This document shows positions 1 through 6,113 of a stretch of DNA of 6,193 bases, piece by piece. This stretch comes from CAVPGH01 sp046726955 (GTDB taxonomy: Bacteria > Acidobacteriota > Vicinamibacteria > Fen-336). The notes under the pieces are model-generated. The model ran no database searches and was not told the origin of the DNA. It was given only the letters and a program-made list of their open reading frames with translations. The stretch is taken from assembly GCA_046726955.1 (NCBI GenBank), contig JBKPBQ010000568.1, positions 1 to 6,193 on the forward strand. The letters are read 5' to 3'. Made by a program: the position numbers and the translations under genes. Within the stretch, counting starts at the first letter, position 1. Each line of letters opens with the position of its first letter.

Positions 1-813
1 TCCCTCGGGAGGAAGGTCCTTCTCCGGGGCCGCGATCTCGCCGAGCCGCGACATGTCCTCGACCGGCACCTCGACCCGCAGGTCGAAGGCCTTGCGCGCG
101 CCCGCGTCCACGATCGTCACCGGGCGGGACTTCCAGGTGCGTGTCCCCTCCCCGCCTCCGAGGTACCGCGCCACCTCCTCGAGCGGTCGCTGGGTGGCGG
201 AGAGGCCGATGCGCACGAGCGGCCGTCGGGTCGCCTCCTCGAGCCGCTCGAGGGAGAGTGCGAGATGCGCTCCCCGCTTGGTGCCGACGAGGGCATGGAT
301 CTCGTCCAGGATCACGGTCTCGACGGGCGGGAGGAACTCGCGGGCGCGCGAGGTCAGGACCAGGAAGAGCGACTCCGGCGTCGTGATGAGGATGTCCGGG
401 GGCTCGCGGAGCATCCGCGCCCGCTCTTCCATGGGCGTGTCGCCGGTGCGGATGGCGAGCGTGGGGACGTGCCAGCTCTCGCCGCGCAGCGACGCCACGC
501 GGGCGATGCCCGCGACCGGCGAGCGGAGGTTCCTCTCGACATCGACGGCCAGGGCCTTGAGCGGCGAGACGTAGACGATGCGACACCGCTCCCGCTTCGG
601 CGGGACGGGGGAGAACATGAGCCGGTCGATCGCGGCGAGGAAGGCGGCGAGCGTCTTGCCCGAGCCGGTGGGCGCGAATACGAGCGCCGAGCCGCCCTCC
701 TGGAGCGCGGCCCAGCCGAGCTGCTGGGCGCGGGTCGGGCCGCCGGGGAAGGTTTCGGCGAACCAGGCCTGGACGGCGGGATGGAAGTGCGGAAGCACGG
801 GGTGCTTGGGCAC
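1..813 (-). CDS. lhr: Lhr-type SF2 helicase, N-terminal part (runs off left edge)
   Basis: This is the N-terminal 271 residues of a large DEAD/DEAH-like ATP-dependent helicase of the Lhr family; the rest lies beyond base 1. Visible SF2 motifs, in order: a Q-like PTRAQ (26-30), Walker A APTGSGKT (47-54), motif Ia VSPLKAL (82-88), the RTGDTP segment typical of Lhr (122-127), TTPESL (144-149), Walker B/motif II DEIH (170-173) and motif III SAT (205-207). Lhr proteins are 3'-5' helicases linked to DNA repair; the cellular role here is inferred from the family. The start is taken as GTG at 813, giving the PKHPVLPHFHPAVQAWF opening typical of the family, with GAGG (819-822) and GGAGG (826-830) upstream. 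An ATG at 832 is out of frame. Whether this is the short core form or the long C-terminally extended form cannot be seen. It is divergent from the next gene and shows no defects. Confidence 0.93.
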   Translation of the reverse strand, partial: MPKHPVLPHFHPAVQAWFAETFPGGPTRAQQLGWAALQEGGSALVFAPTGSGKTLAAFLAAIDRLMFSPVPPKRERCRIVYVSPLKALAVDVERNLRSPVAGIARVASLRGESWHVPTLAIRTGDTPMEERARMLREPPDILITTPESLFLVLTSRAREFLPPVETVILDEIHALVGTKRGAHLALSLERLEEATRRPLVRIGLSATQRPLEEVARYLGGGEGTRTWKSRPVTIVDAGARKAFDLRVEVPVEDMSRLGEIAAPEKDLPPEG

Positions 814-930
814 GGAAGCCTCGAACCTCCATCTTAGAAGATGCGCCGGCTCCGTGAGGACCACGGCCACCTTGACCGATCCGCGCGGGCTGTCGTAACG
901 TTCGCGGCCGGTCGGCGCGGGGCGCGTCCA

Positions 931-1060
931 GCAGGGTGCTGAAAAAGCAGCCTTCGACATGCGCGCGCGCCGTGGCTCCGAAATCCGGTATCGGCGCATC
1001 AAGCGCTTGGACGAAGCCGTCACCATGCGCGCCGCGAAGGGACACTTTTCAGCACCCTGC
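931..1060. repeat. 130-bp element with perfect 15-bp terminal inverted repeats (MITE-like)
   Basis: GCAGGGTGCTGAAAA at 931-945 is matched exactly by its reverse complement at 1046-1060. Inside, a second weaker symmetry brings CCTTCG plus a CATGCGCGC block (951-966) opposite CATGCGCGC followed by GCGAAGG (1024-1040). CATGCGCGC also occurs as a direct repeat at 958 and 1024. The dinucleotide CA flanks both ends (929-930 and 1061-1062), which could be a 2-bp target duplication but is too short to trust. No convincing coding sequence fits inside. The size and ends suit a non-autonomous transposable element (MITE) or a remnant of an insertion sequence. A chromosomal repeat with a regulatory hairpin role in the leader of the downstream genes is the alternative. 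The repeat pair is seen directly; mobility is inferred. Confidence 0.6.
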
Positions 1061-1062
1061 CA

Positions 1063-1068
1063 GGGAGG
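1063..1068 (+). promoter_or_regulatory. Ribosome binding site of the small secreted protein gene
   Basis: GGGAGG ends 4 nt before the ATG at 1073. It decides the start: an in-frame ATG at 959 would put about 38 residues encoded by the inverted-repeat element in front of an otherwise clean signal peptide. The site begins only 2 bp after the right inverted repeat, so the element makes up most of the immediate leader. Confidence 0.7.
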
Positions 1069-1072
1069 CGAG

Positions 1073-1597
1073 ATGGCGCGGGCAGGATGGATCGTCCCGT
1101 TCCTGGCCTTTTTGCCCGCTCTCGCCGGGGCCGCCCAGGAGCAGAAGCCCGATGCGGAGACGCTGCGTACGAGGGAGCGCGCCGCGCTCCTCGACGTCCG
1201 CAGCGTGCTCGTGGCCGCCCGCCAGTTCGCGAGCGCGAACGGCGGATACTTCGGCGAGCTGCGCTGCCTGACCGCGCCCGAGAGCTGTCTGCCCAACTAT
1301 CCCAGGGACGAGGCCCCGCTCCTCGACCCCACGCACGACTGGCTCGCCACGCGCCTCGGCTACGTCCGGAAGTTCCATCTCGGTCCCCTCGCCGACGAGG
1401 AGGCGCGCCTGCGGGCCAAAGCCGCGCCGGGAAGCCTGCGCTCGTTCGCGTTCACGGTCTTTCCGGAGACGCCGGGAGAGACGGGGCTTCGGTCGTTCTG
1501 CGGCGACTCCACGTGGAAGGTGTGCGCGGTCGCGAGCGGAGCCGCCCCCCCGGTGAAGGACGGCCGCTGCGTCGCTCCCTGCCAGGAGCTCAAGTGA
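1073..1597 (+). CDS. Secreted cysteine-rich protein resembling a soluble type IV pilin head
   Basis: A 174-residue protein. Residues 1-21 form a Sec-type signal: Arg3, a hydrophobic run from about 6 to 19, and small residues AGAA before a charged mature start. The mature part opens with a helix (about 28-55) followed by ASANGGYFGEL, a layout seen in pilin-like and GspG-like proteins where the N-terminal helix leads into a small globular head. Six cysteines (65, 72, 143, 151, 166, 170) suggest up to three disulfides in an exported protein; the SFCGDSTWKVC segment resembles the disulfide-bearing C-terminal strand region of such heads. There is no prepilin peptidase motif (no G-F-T-L-I-E type sequence), so it should not be assembled as a normal pilin. 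It is translationally linked to the M14 peptidase through a GTGA overlap. I recognise the pattern rather than a characterised protein; function unknown. Confidence 0.85.
   Translation: MARAGWIVPFLAFLPALAGAAQEQKPDAETLRTRERAALLDVRSVLVAARQFASANGGYFGELRCLTAPESCLPNYPRDEAPLLDPTHDWLATRLGYVRKFHLGPLADEEARLRAKAAPGSLRSFAFTVFPETPGETGLRSFCGDSTWKVCAVASGAAPPVKDGRCVAPCQELK
1584..1588 (+). promoter_or_regulatory. Ribosome binding site of the M14 peptidase gene, inside the preceding gene
   Basis: AGGAG lies 5 nt before the GTG at 1594, within the last codons of the upstream gene. Together with the GTGA overlap (GTG 1594-1596, TGA 1595-1597) it fixes the start. The frame stays open upstream to an ATG at 1087, but that stretch is antisense-free read-through of the preceding gene in another frame and lacks a signal peptide. 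Confidence 0.7.
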
Positions 1598-4125
1598 AGA
1601 GCGCGCGGCGGGCGGCCGCTCTGCTCGCCGCAATCCTCCTCGCCTCTCCCACACTCGCACGCGACGTCCCGTCGCCCGCGTCCGTGCTCGGCTTCACGCC
1701 GGGGGACGACCGCAAGCTCGCCGACTGGTCGGAGATCGCCGGATACTTTCGCCGGCTCGACGCCGCCAGCGACCGCGTGCGCGTCGACGAGGTGGGCAAG
1801 ACCACGGAAGGGCGGCCGTTCCTGATCGTCACGATCACCTCCGAGGCGAACATGGCCCGCCTCGAGGAGATCCGCCGCGACAACCTGCGGCTCGCGGATC
1901 CCCGCGGCCTCGGCGACGAGGAGGCGGCGGCGATCCTGGCCCGGGGGAAGACGATCGTGGCCGCGAACTACGCGATCCACTCGACCGAGGTCGCGGGATC
2001 CCTGACGCCGCTGCTCTTCGCGCAACGGCTCGCGGCGAGCGACGCGCCGGAGGTGGCGGAGATGCTCGACCGCACGGTGCTCCTCGTCATCCCCTCCCAC
2101 AACCCCGACGGCACCGACCTCGTGACCGCGTGGTACCGCAAGACGCTCGGGACGCCGTTCGAGGGGAAGAGCCCACCCGTGCTCTACCAGAAGTACACGG
2201 GCCACGACAACAACCGCGACTGGTACATGTTCACGCAGCAGGAGTCGCTCCTCACCGTCCGGCAGCTCTACGACCGCTGGCGGCCCCAGGTCGTCCTCGA
2301 CGTCCACCAGATGGGCGAGAAGCAGGCTCGGACGTTCCTGCCTCCCTACACCGATCCCTGGGAGCCCAACGTGGATCCGGCGCTGCGCGCGGCGGTGACG
2401 GCGCTGGGGACCGACGTGGCCGCGCGGCTGCAGGCGGAAGGACGCACGGGTGTCGTGGTCCACGCGCTCTACGACGCGTGGACTCCGGCTCGCGCCTACC
2501 CGCACACGCACGGCGGCGTGCGCATCCTCTCGGAAACGGCGTCCGCACGCCTGGCCTCGCCCATCGACGTGCCGTTCGAGAGCCTGGACCGCGAGGGCGG
2601 CTACGACGCCAAGGTCGCGTCCTGGAACTTCCCGCGGCCCTGGCCGGGCGGGACGTGGCGGCTCCGCGACATCGTGGACATGCAGCTCGCGGTGTCCTGG
2701 GCCGTCCTCGGCCACGCGGCGCGGAACCGCGACTTCTGGCTGCGCACGTTCCTCGAGGTGAACCGCCGGGCCTCGACCCGCCGCGAGCCCTTCGCCTTCG
2801 TGCTCCCGAGCGAGCAGCGGGATCCCCTGAGCACGGCCCGCCTGGTGCGGGTGTTGCGCGACGGCGGGGTGGAGGTGCACCGGGCGCGCGCCGCGTTCGA
2901 CGCGGGGAACCGGCGCTACGAGGCGGGGTCGGACGTCGTCCTCATGCAGCAGCCCTGGAGCGCTTTCGCCAAGATGCTGCTGGAGCGCCAGCGCTACCCG
3001 GACCGTCACGCGTATGCGGGTGGCCCTCCGCTTCGGCCCTACGACGTGACCGCGCACACGCTGCCGCTCCTACTCGGCGTGCAGGCGGACGCGGTCGAGT
3101 CCGCGTTCTCTGCGGACCTAGACCCGGTCGCGGAGGCGGCCCCGACGCCGGGGCGGATCGAGGGCGGAGGTAGCTTCTTCGCGTTCGGTCACGGCAATGC
3201 CGGCCTCGTCGCGCTGGGCCGACTCCTGGCGTCGGGCGTGAAGGTGCTCTGGACGCTCGAGAGCGTCGGCGACCGCGCGAGTACCCTTCCCGCGGGGACC
3301 TTCCTCGTCCCCGCCTCCGCGCGGGCGAGCCTGCTGCCGCTCACGCGCGAGCTCGGCCTCGTGGCCCGCGGCGTCTCCGCTTCACCGCCGTCGCTCGTCG
3401 TGGACAAGCCCCGTGTCGGCGTCTACGCGTCGTGGGTGCCGTCCATGGACGAGGGCTGGACGCGCTACGTGCTGGAGAAGGACGTGGGCCTGCCCTACGT
3501 CACGCTCCACGACGCGGACGTGCGCGGCGGGCGCCTGCGCGAGCGCTTCGACGTCATCGTCCTCCCGAGCCAGCCCCCTGCCTCGATCCTCGCGGGGCAC
3601 GCCCCCGGCTCGATGCCCGACGAGTACACGGGCGGCCTGGGCGCCCCGGGTGTGGCCGCGCTCCGCGGCTTCGTGGAAGCCGGAGGCACGCTCATGGCCC
3701 TCGACGCCGCGTCGCTCTTCGCGATCGATCAGCTCCGGCTTCCCGTCGCCAACGGTCTCGCGACACTCGACTCCGCGAGCTTCTACTGCCCGGGGGCCAT
3801 CCTGGAGACCGAGGCCACACCGAGTCCGCTGACGCACGGGCTGGACCGTTCCGTCCCCGTCTGGTTCGAGGCGAGCCCCGCCTTCGACGTGACCTCGGGC
3901 GCGGGTGCGGTCGCGCTCCGCTACACGGCCGACGATCCGCTGCTCTCCGGCTGGCTGCTCGGGGGCGCGCACCTCAAGGGACGGGCCGCGCTCGTCGAGG
4001 TTCCGCTGGGCCGGGGCAGGGTCGTGCTCTTCGGCTTCCGGCCGCAGTACCGCGCCCAGAGCTGGCAGACCTACGTTCCGTTTCTGAACGCGCTCTACCT
4101 GTCCGCGGCGCGCCCCCGCCCGTAG
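1594..4125 (+). CDS. Secreted M14-family zinc carboxypeptidase-like protein with C-terminal extension
   Basis: An 843-residue protein. Residues 1-22 are a signal peptide (KSARR, then a hydrophobic run, then TLA|RD). The catalytic domain spans about 35-380. It carries the M14 zinc ligands His129 and Glu132 in HSTE and His238 in LDVHQMG, the substrate-carboxylate motif NNRDW (206-210), and Glu314 in RILSETAS as the likely general base, so it should be active. Residues about 395-600 form a region I cannot assign. Residues about 605-720 (VGVYASWVP, DVIVLPSQ, RGFVEAGGTL) look like a flavodoxin/class I glutamine amidotransferase-like fold without a visible catalytic Cys. The C-terminus has GRGRVVLFGFRPQYR, a pattern I associate with these large M14 proteins. 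Exported peptidase of unknown substrate; peptide or muropeptide trimming is a guess. The start is the GTG coupled to the preceding stop. The 3' end overlaps the convergent gene by 31 bp. Confidence 0.93.
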   Translation: MKSARRAAALLAAILLASPTLARDVPSPASVLGFTPGDDRKLADWSEIAGYFRRLDAASDRVRVDEVGKTTEGRPFLIVTITSEANMARLEEIRRDNLRLADPRGLGDEEAAAILARGKTIVAANYAIHSTEVAGSLTPLLFAQRLAASDAPEVAEMLDRTVLLVIPSHNPDGTDLVTAWYRKTLGTPFEGKSPPVLYQKYTGHDNNRDWYMFTQQESLLTVRQLYDRWRPQVVLDVHQMGEKQARTFLPPYTDPWEPNVDPALRAAVTALGTDVAARLQAEGRTGVVVHALYDAWTPARAYPHTHGGVRILSETASARLASPIDVPFESLDREGGYDAKVASWNFPRPWPGGTWRLRDIVDMQLAVSWAVLGHAARNRDFWLRTFLEVNRRASTRREPFAFVLPSEQRDPLSTARLVRVLRDGGVEVHRARAAFDAGNRRYEAGSDVVLMQQPWSAFAKMLLERQRYPDRHAYAGGPPLRPYDVTAHTLPLLLGVQADAVESAFSADLDPVAEAAPTPGRIEGGGSFFAFGHGNAGLVALGRLLASGVKVLWTLESVGDRASTLPAGTFLVPASARASLLPLTRELGLVARGVSASPPSLVVDKPRVGVYASWVPSMDEGWTRYVLEKDVGLPYVTLHDADVRGGRLRERFDVIVLPSQPPASILAGHAPGSMPDEYTGGLGAPGVAALRGFVEAGGTLMALDAASLFAIDQLRLPVANGLATLDSASFYCPGAILETEATPSPLTHGLDRSVPVWFEASPAFDVTSGAGAVALRYTADDPLLSGWLLGGAHLKGRAALVEVPLGRGRVVLFGFRPQYRAQSWQTYVPFLNALYLSAARPRP

Positions 4126-5240
4126 CGAGCGAGTAGCTCCTTGACGCGCGCGACGGGGATCGCCTCCACCGTCGTGCCCGATCCGCGGACGGTCGTCGCG
4201 CGGAAGAGCGAGTTCAAGACGGCCTCTTCCGTCGCCTCGAGGACGGCTTCGAAGAGCGGCGACAGCCCCTCGGTGGGCAGGAACGTCAAAGCCCGCGGCT
4301 CCGTCTCTCCGTGCCGCATGCGGACCGACGTGGAGAACGCGATCGCGAAGTCGCCGCTGCCGTTGTCGTAGCTCGACCCCGTCCGGGCGAGGCCGAAGAC
4401 GGCGCGGGCGGCCAGACGCTTCAGATCGCGAGGAGACACGGGGGCGTCCGTCGCGACCACGATCATGCACGAGCCGCCGGGCGGAGGGTCGCGGTGGACG
4501 TTTGCGGCCACGTCGGAGAAGGCGTGCTTGCCGAGCGCCTTGCCCACCGGCACGCCGTCCACGACGAGGACGCCTCCGAAGTTCGTCTGCACGAGGACAC
4601 CGAGCGTGTGCCCGCCCAGCGCCGCCGGCAGCTTGCGCGACGCGGTGCCGATGCCGCCCTTCCAGCCGAAGCAGACGGTGCCGGTGCCCGCCCCCACGCT
4701 GCCCTCCTCGACCGGCCCGGCGGCGGCGGCGGCGATGGCCGCCTCCACGTGCTCTCTCCGGAAGTGGAGGCCGCGGATGTCGTTGAGGCCCCATCCGTCG
4801 TTCGTCTCGCCCACGAGGGCGTTGACCGATCGCACGCCCTGGTTGCCGGGGCGGGCGAGCGTCCAGGCCACGACCGCCTCCACGGCCGTCCCCACGGCCA
4901 GCGTGTTCGTCAGCACGATCGGCGTCTCGATCGTGCCCAGCTCGTCCACCTGGGTCGAGCCCGCGAGCTTCCCGAAGGCGTTGCCCACGAACACCGCCCC
5001 CGCCACCTTGTCCTGGAAGAGGTTCCCGTCGTGGGGCAGGATCGCCGTCACGCCTGTCCGCACGTTCTCGCCCTCGACGAGCGTCCGGTGCCCGACGCGC
5101 ACGCCCGCGACGTCCGTGATCGCGTTCAGCGGGCCGGGAGAGAAGACGCCGGGGGCGATCCCGAGGTCGCGCGCGCGCGGACGTGCCTCCTCCGCGCCGG
5201 CGAGGGCGGCGAAGAGGACGAGGCCCGCGAGGAGCTTCAT
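4095..5240 (-). CDS. P1/S58 family (DmpA-type) self-processing aminopeptidase, exported
   Basis: A 381-residue protein. MKLLAGLVLFAALAGA is a short signal peptide, so the enzyme is probably periplasmic. The rest matches the DmpA/L-aminopeptidase-D-esterase family: GPLNAITDVAGVRVGH near the start (36-51), GVTAILPH (63-70), EGSVGAGTGTV followed by GWKGGIGTASR (179-202), and NGSGDFAIAFST (293-304). Members autocleave before a catalytic Ser/Thr to give alpha and beta chains; Ser295 in NGSGD is the expected nucleophile, giving a beta chain of about 87 residues. The C-terminal ending with NSLFRATT then a G-T-T-V motif is also typical. Known relatives release N-terminal L- or D-residues or beta-amino acids from small peptides; the substrate here cannot be told. 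The ATG (5240-5238) overlaps the stop of the upstream L,D-transpeptidase in an ATGA, and there is no strong Shine-Dalgarno, so coupling is likely. Length fits the family plus a signal. Confidence 0.93.
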   Translation of the reverse strand: MKLLAGLVLFAALAGAEEARPRARDLGIAPGVFSPGPLNAITDVAGVRVGHRTLVEGENVRTGVTAILPHDGNLFQDKVAGAVFVGNAFGKLAGSTQVDELGTIETPIVLTNTLAVGTAVEAVVAWTLARPGNQGVRSVNALVGETNDGWGLNDIRGLHFRREHVEAAIAAAAAGPVEEGSVGAGTGTVCFGWKGGIGTASRKLPAALGGHTLGVLVQTNFGGVLVVDGVPVGKALGKHAFSDVAANVHRDPPPGGSCMIVVATDAPVSPRDLKRLAARAVFGLARTGSSYDNGSGDFAIAFSTSVRMRHGETEPRALTFLPTEGLSPLFEAVLEATEEAVLNSLFRATTVRGSGTTVEAIPVARVKELLARYGRGRAADR

Positions 5241-5935
5241 TGAGCGGGCAGCCCCCACTCCGGGGCGAGCGTCCTGTACGTTCCCAGGGGCAGCTGTACG
5301 AGCACCGGCCGCGCCGCGGGATCCAGGAACTGGAGGAGCCTCTCCATGACCTTCGAGTCGAACGCCGTGCACCCGGCGGTGGTGGCCGAGGGATCGGCCC
5401 GAAGGTGCAGGAAGATGCAGCTCCCCTCGTCGGGCACCGGGGGGGAGTCGTTGTGCCCCACCCAGACCACGAGCCGATAGAGGTCGTCCGTCCGTCGCAT
5501 GTCCTCCGCCGAGCTCCAGTCCTTCACGACCGCGGCCTCGTCCACGAGGCGGTTGTAGTAGCGGGACTTCGGGTCGTCCACGCAGCGCAGCGTCGGCGTC
5601 GCTTCGCGCCAGGTGAGGTGCGTCCCCGGAGGCGCTCCTTTCGAGTAGCCGGTGGCGAGGCGCAGCTCGAAGATGCCGGCCGGGCTCTTGCCGTCGCCTT
5701 CCTTCTTGTGCGTGCCCACGACGTCCTCCGGATGGAGGCCGCGGCCCCAGGCGAGGCCGGTCTTTCCGAGGGAAGCCGCCACCGCCTCGCCCACGGGCTT
5801 CCACGCAGAGCCCGGTGTCCGCTCGTAGAGCCGCACGCGCGCGGTGGGCGTCGTCCAGTTCGGGCTGATCGAGAGGACCATCTGCCGGGTCTCGGCGGGG
5901 ATCGGCGACAGGAGGAGCGCGAGCATCACGAGCAT
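5237..5935 (-). CDS. L,D-transpeptidase (YkuD domain) family protein, exported
   Basis: A 232-residue protein, or 2-3 residues shorter depending on start. It has the full pattern of the YkuD-type group annotated as L,D-peptidoglycan transpeptidases: ARVRLYER and a W-x-P-V-G segment (32-49), THKKEGDGKSPAGIFEL (75-91), CVDDPKSRYYN (118-128), GSCIFLH (171-177) and TTAGCTA (185-191). Cys189 is the expected acyl-accepting nucleophile and His177 its partner; TAGC replaces the SHGC of classical YkuD proteins, which I recall as normal for this subgroup. Such enzymes make or edit 3-3 crosslinks or attach proteins to peptidoglycan; the exact reaction here is unknown. The N-terminus is hydrophobic (LVMLALLL) with a possible cleavage after PIPA, but has no basic residue, making a weak signal. 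The frame is open to 6112, but that extension runs antisense through the tRNA and is rejected. It is coupled to the downstream aminopeptidase by an ATGA overlap. Confidence 0.9.
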   Translation of the reverse strand: MLVMLALLLSPIPAETRQMVLSISPNWTTPTARVRLYERTPGSAWKPVGEAVAASLGKTGLAWGRGLHPEDVVGTHKKEGDGKSPAGIFELRLATGYSKGAPPGTHLTWREATPTLRCVDDPKSRYYNRLVDEAAVVKDWSSAEDMRRTDDLYRLVVWVGHNDSPPVPDEGSCIFLHLRADPSATTAGCTAFDSKVMERLLQFLDPAARPVLVQLPLGTYRTLAPEWGLPAQ

Positions 5936-5961
5936 GGCTCCAGAGTCTACAGCGACCTCCG

Positions 5962-5991
5962 TTGAAAAAACGCGGAGGGCTGGGCTAGACT
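5962..5991 (+). promoter_or_regulatory. Sigma70-type promoter of tRNA-Gln
   Basis: TTGAAA (5962-5967) and TAGACT (5986-5991) are separated by 18 bp, inside an A-rich patch that stands out from the GC-rich surroundings. A start at about 5998 would leave a leader of roughly a dozen nucleotides before the mature tRNA 5' end at 6010. The match to consensus is partial (5 of 6 and 4 of 6), but the placement is what a bacterial tRNA promoter should have. Confidence 0.65.
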
Positions 5992-6009
5992 GTTCGATAC
6001 GCGTCCTGC

Positions 6010-6083
6010 TGGGAGGTCGTCCAACGGTAGGACATATGGCTCTGGACCATAGAATCGGGGTTCGAATCCCTGCCTCCCAGCCA
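6010..6083 (+). tRNA. trnQ: tRNA-Gln (anticodon CTG), CCA encoded
   Basis: A complete 74-nt cloverleaf. The acceptor stem pairs TGGGAGG with CCTCCCA, followed by discriminator G and encoded CCA. The D stem is GTCC/GGAC with loop AACGGTA, the anticodon stem TATGG/CCATA with loop CTCTGGA, and the T stem CGGGG/CCCTG (one G-T pair) with loop TTCGAAT. The anticodon CTG (6042-6044) reads CAG, so glutamine. The U1-A72 first pair and G73 agree with bacterial tRNA-Gln. The stem pairing is intact, so it should be functional. It sits downstream of a good promoter and 30 bp before the next start codon, with no terminator between, so the tRNA may be processed from a longer transcript. Confidence 0.96.
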
Positions 6084-6113
6084 GCCGAGCAGCGCGGAGA
6101 GTGATCCCGCACC

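Noticed and set aside
831..836. Minus-strand TAAGAT as the -10 box of the helicase gene
   Set aside because: There is no -35 partner, and the implied start would fall at the ribosome binding site.
872..901. TTGACC-N18-TAACGT as a plus-strand promoter for the secreted-protein/M14 unit
   Set aside because: The -35 is fair but the -10 is poor, and the inverted-repeat element lies between it and the gene. It was not called.
931..1060. Reading the inverted repeat as a transcription terminator
   Set aside because: The arms are 100 nt apart, there is no adjacent T-run after a tight hairpin, and no gene ends here: the flanking genes diverge.
1087..1593. Upstream in-frame extension of the M14 peptidase (open from ATG 1087)
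   Set aside because: It is an out-of-frame reading of the small secreted protein gene, very Arg-rich, with no signal peptide at its start; the coupled GTG at 1594 gives a proper signal.
1360..3057. Long minus-strand open frame of 565 codons
   Set aside because: It is antisense to the M14 gene; the translation is rich in R, G, H and V with no recognisable domain, as expected of a shadow frame in high-GC DNA.
3382..4794. Minus-strand open frame of 470 codons
   Set aside because: It is antisense to the M14 gene and out of frame with the aminopeptidase gene; low-complexity Arg/Gly composition and no motifs.
4311..5349. Long plus-strand open frames opposite the aminopeptidase gene
   Set aside because: The minus strand carries the clear DmpA-family protein; these frames show no family motifs.
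5944..5949. Minus-strand TAGACT as a -10 box for the L,D-transpeptidase operon
   Set aside because: No -35 match is present at 16-18 bp, and a start near 5937 would leave almost no leader and cut off the ribosome binding site. It remains possible but unsupported.
5936..6112. N-terminal extension of the L,D-transpeptidase to an ATG at 6112
   Set aside because: The extension is antisense to the tRNA-Gln and its promoter and would bury the hydrophobic signal.
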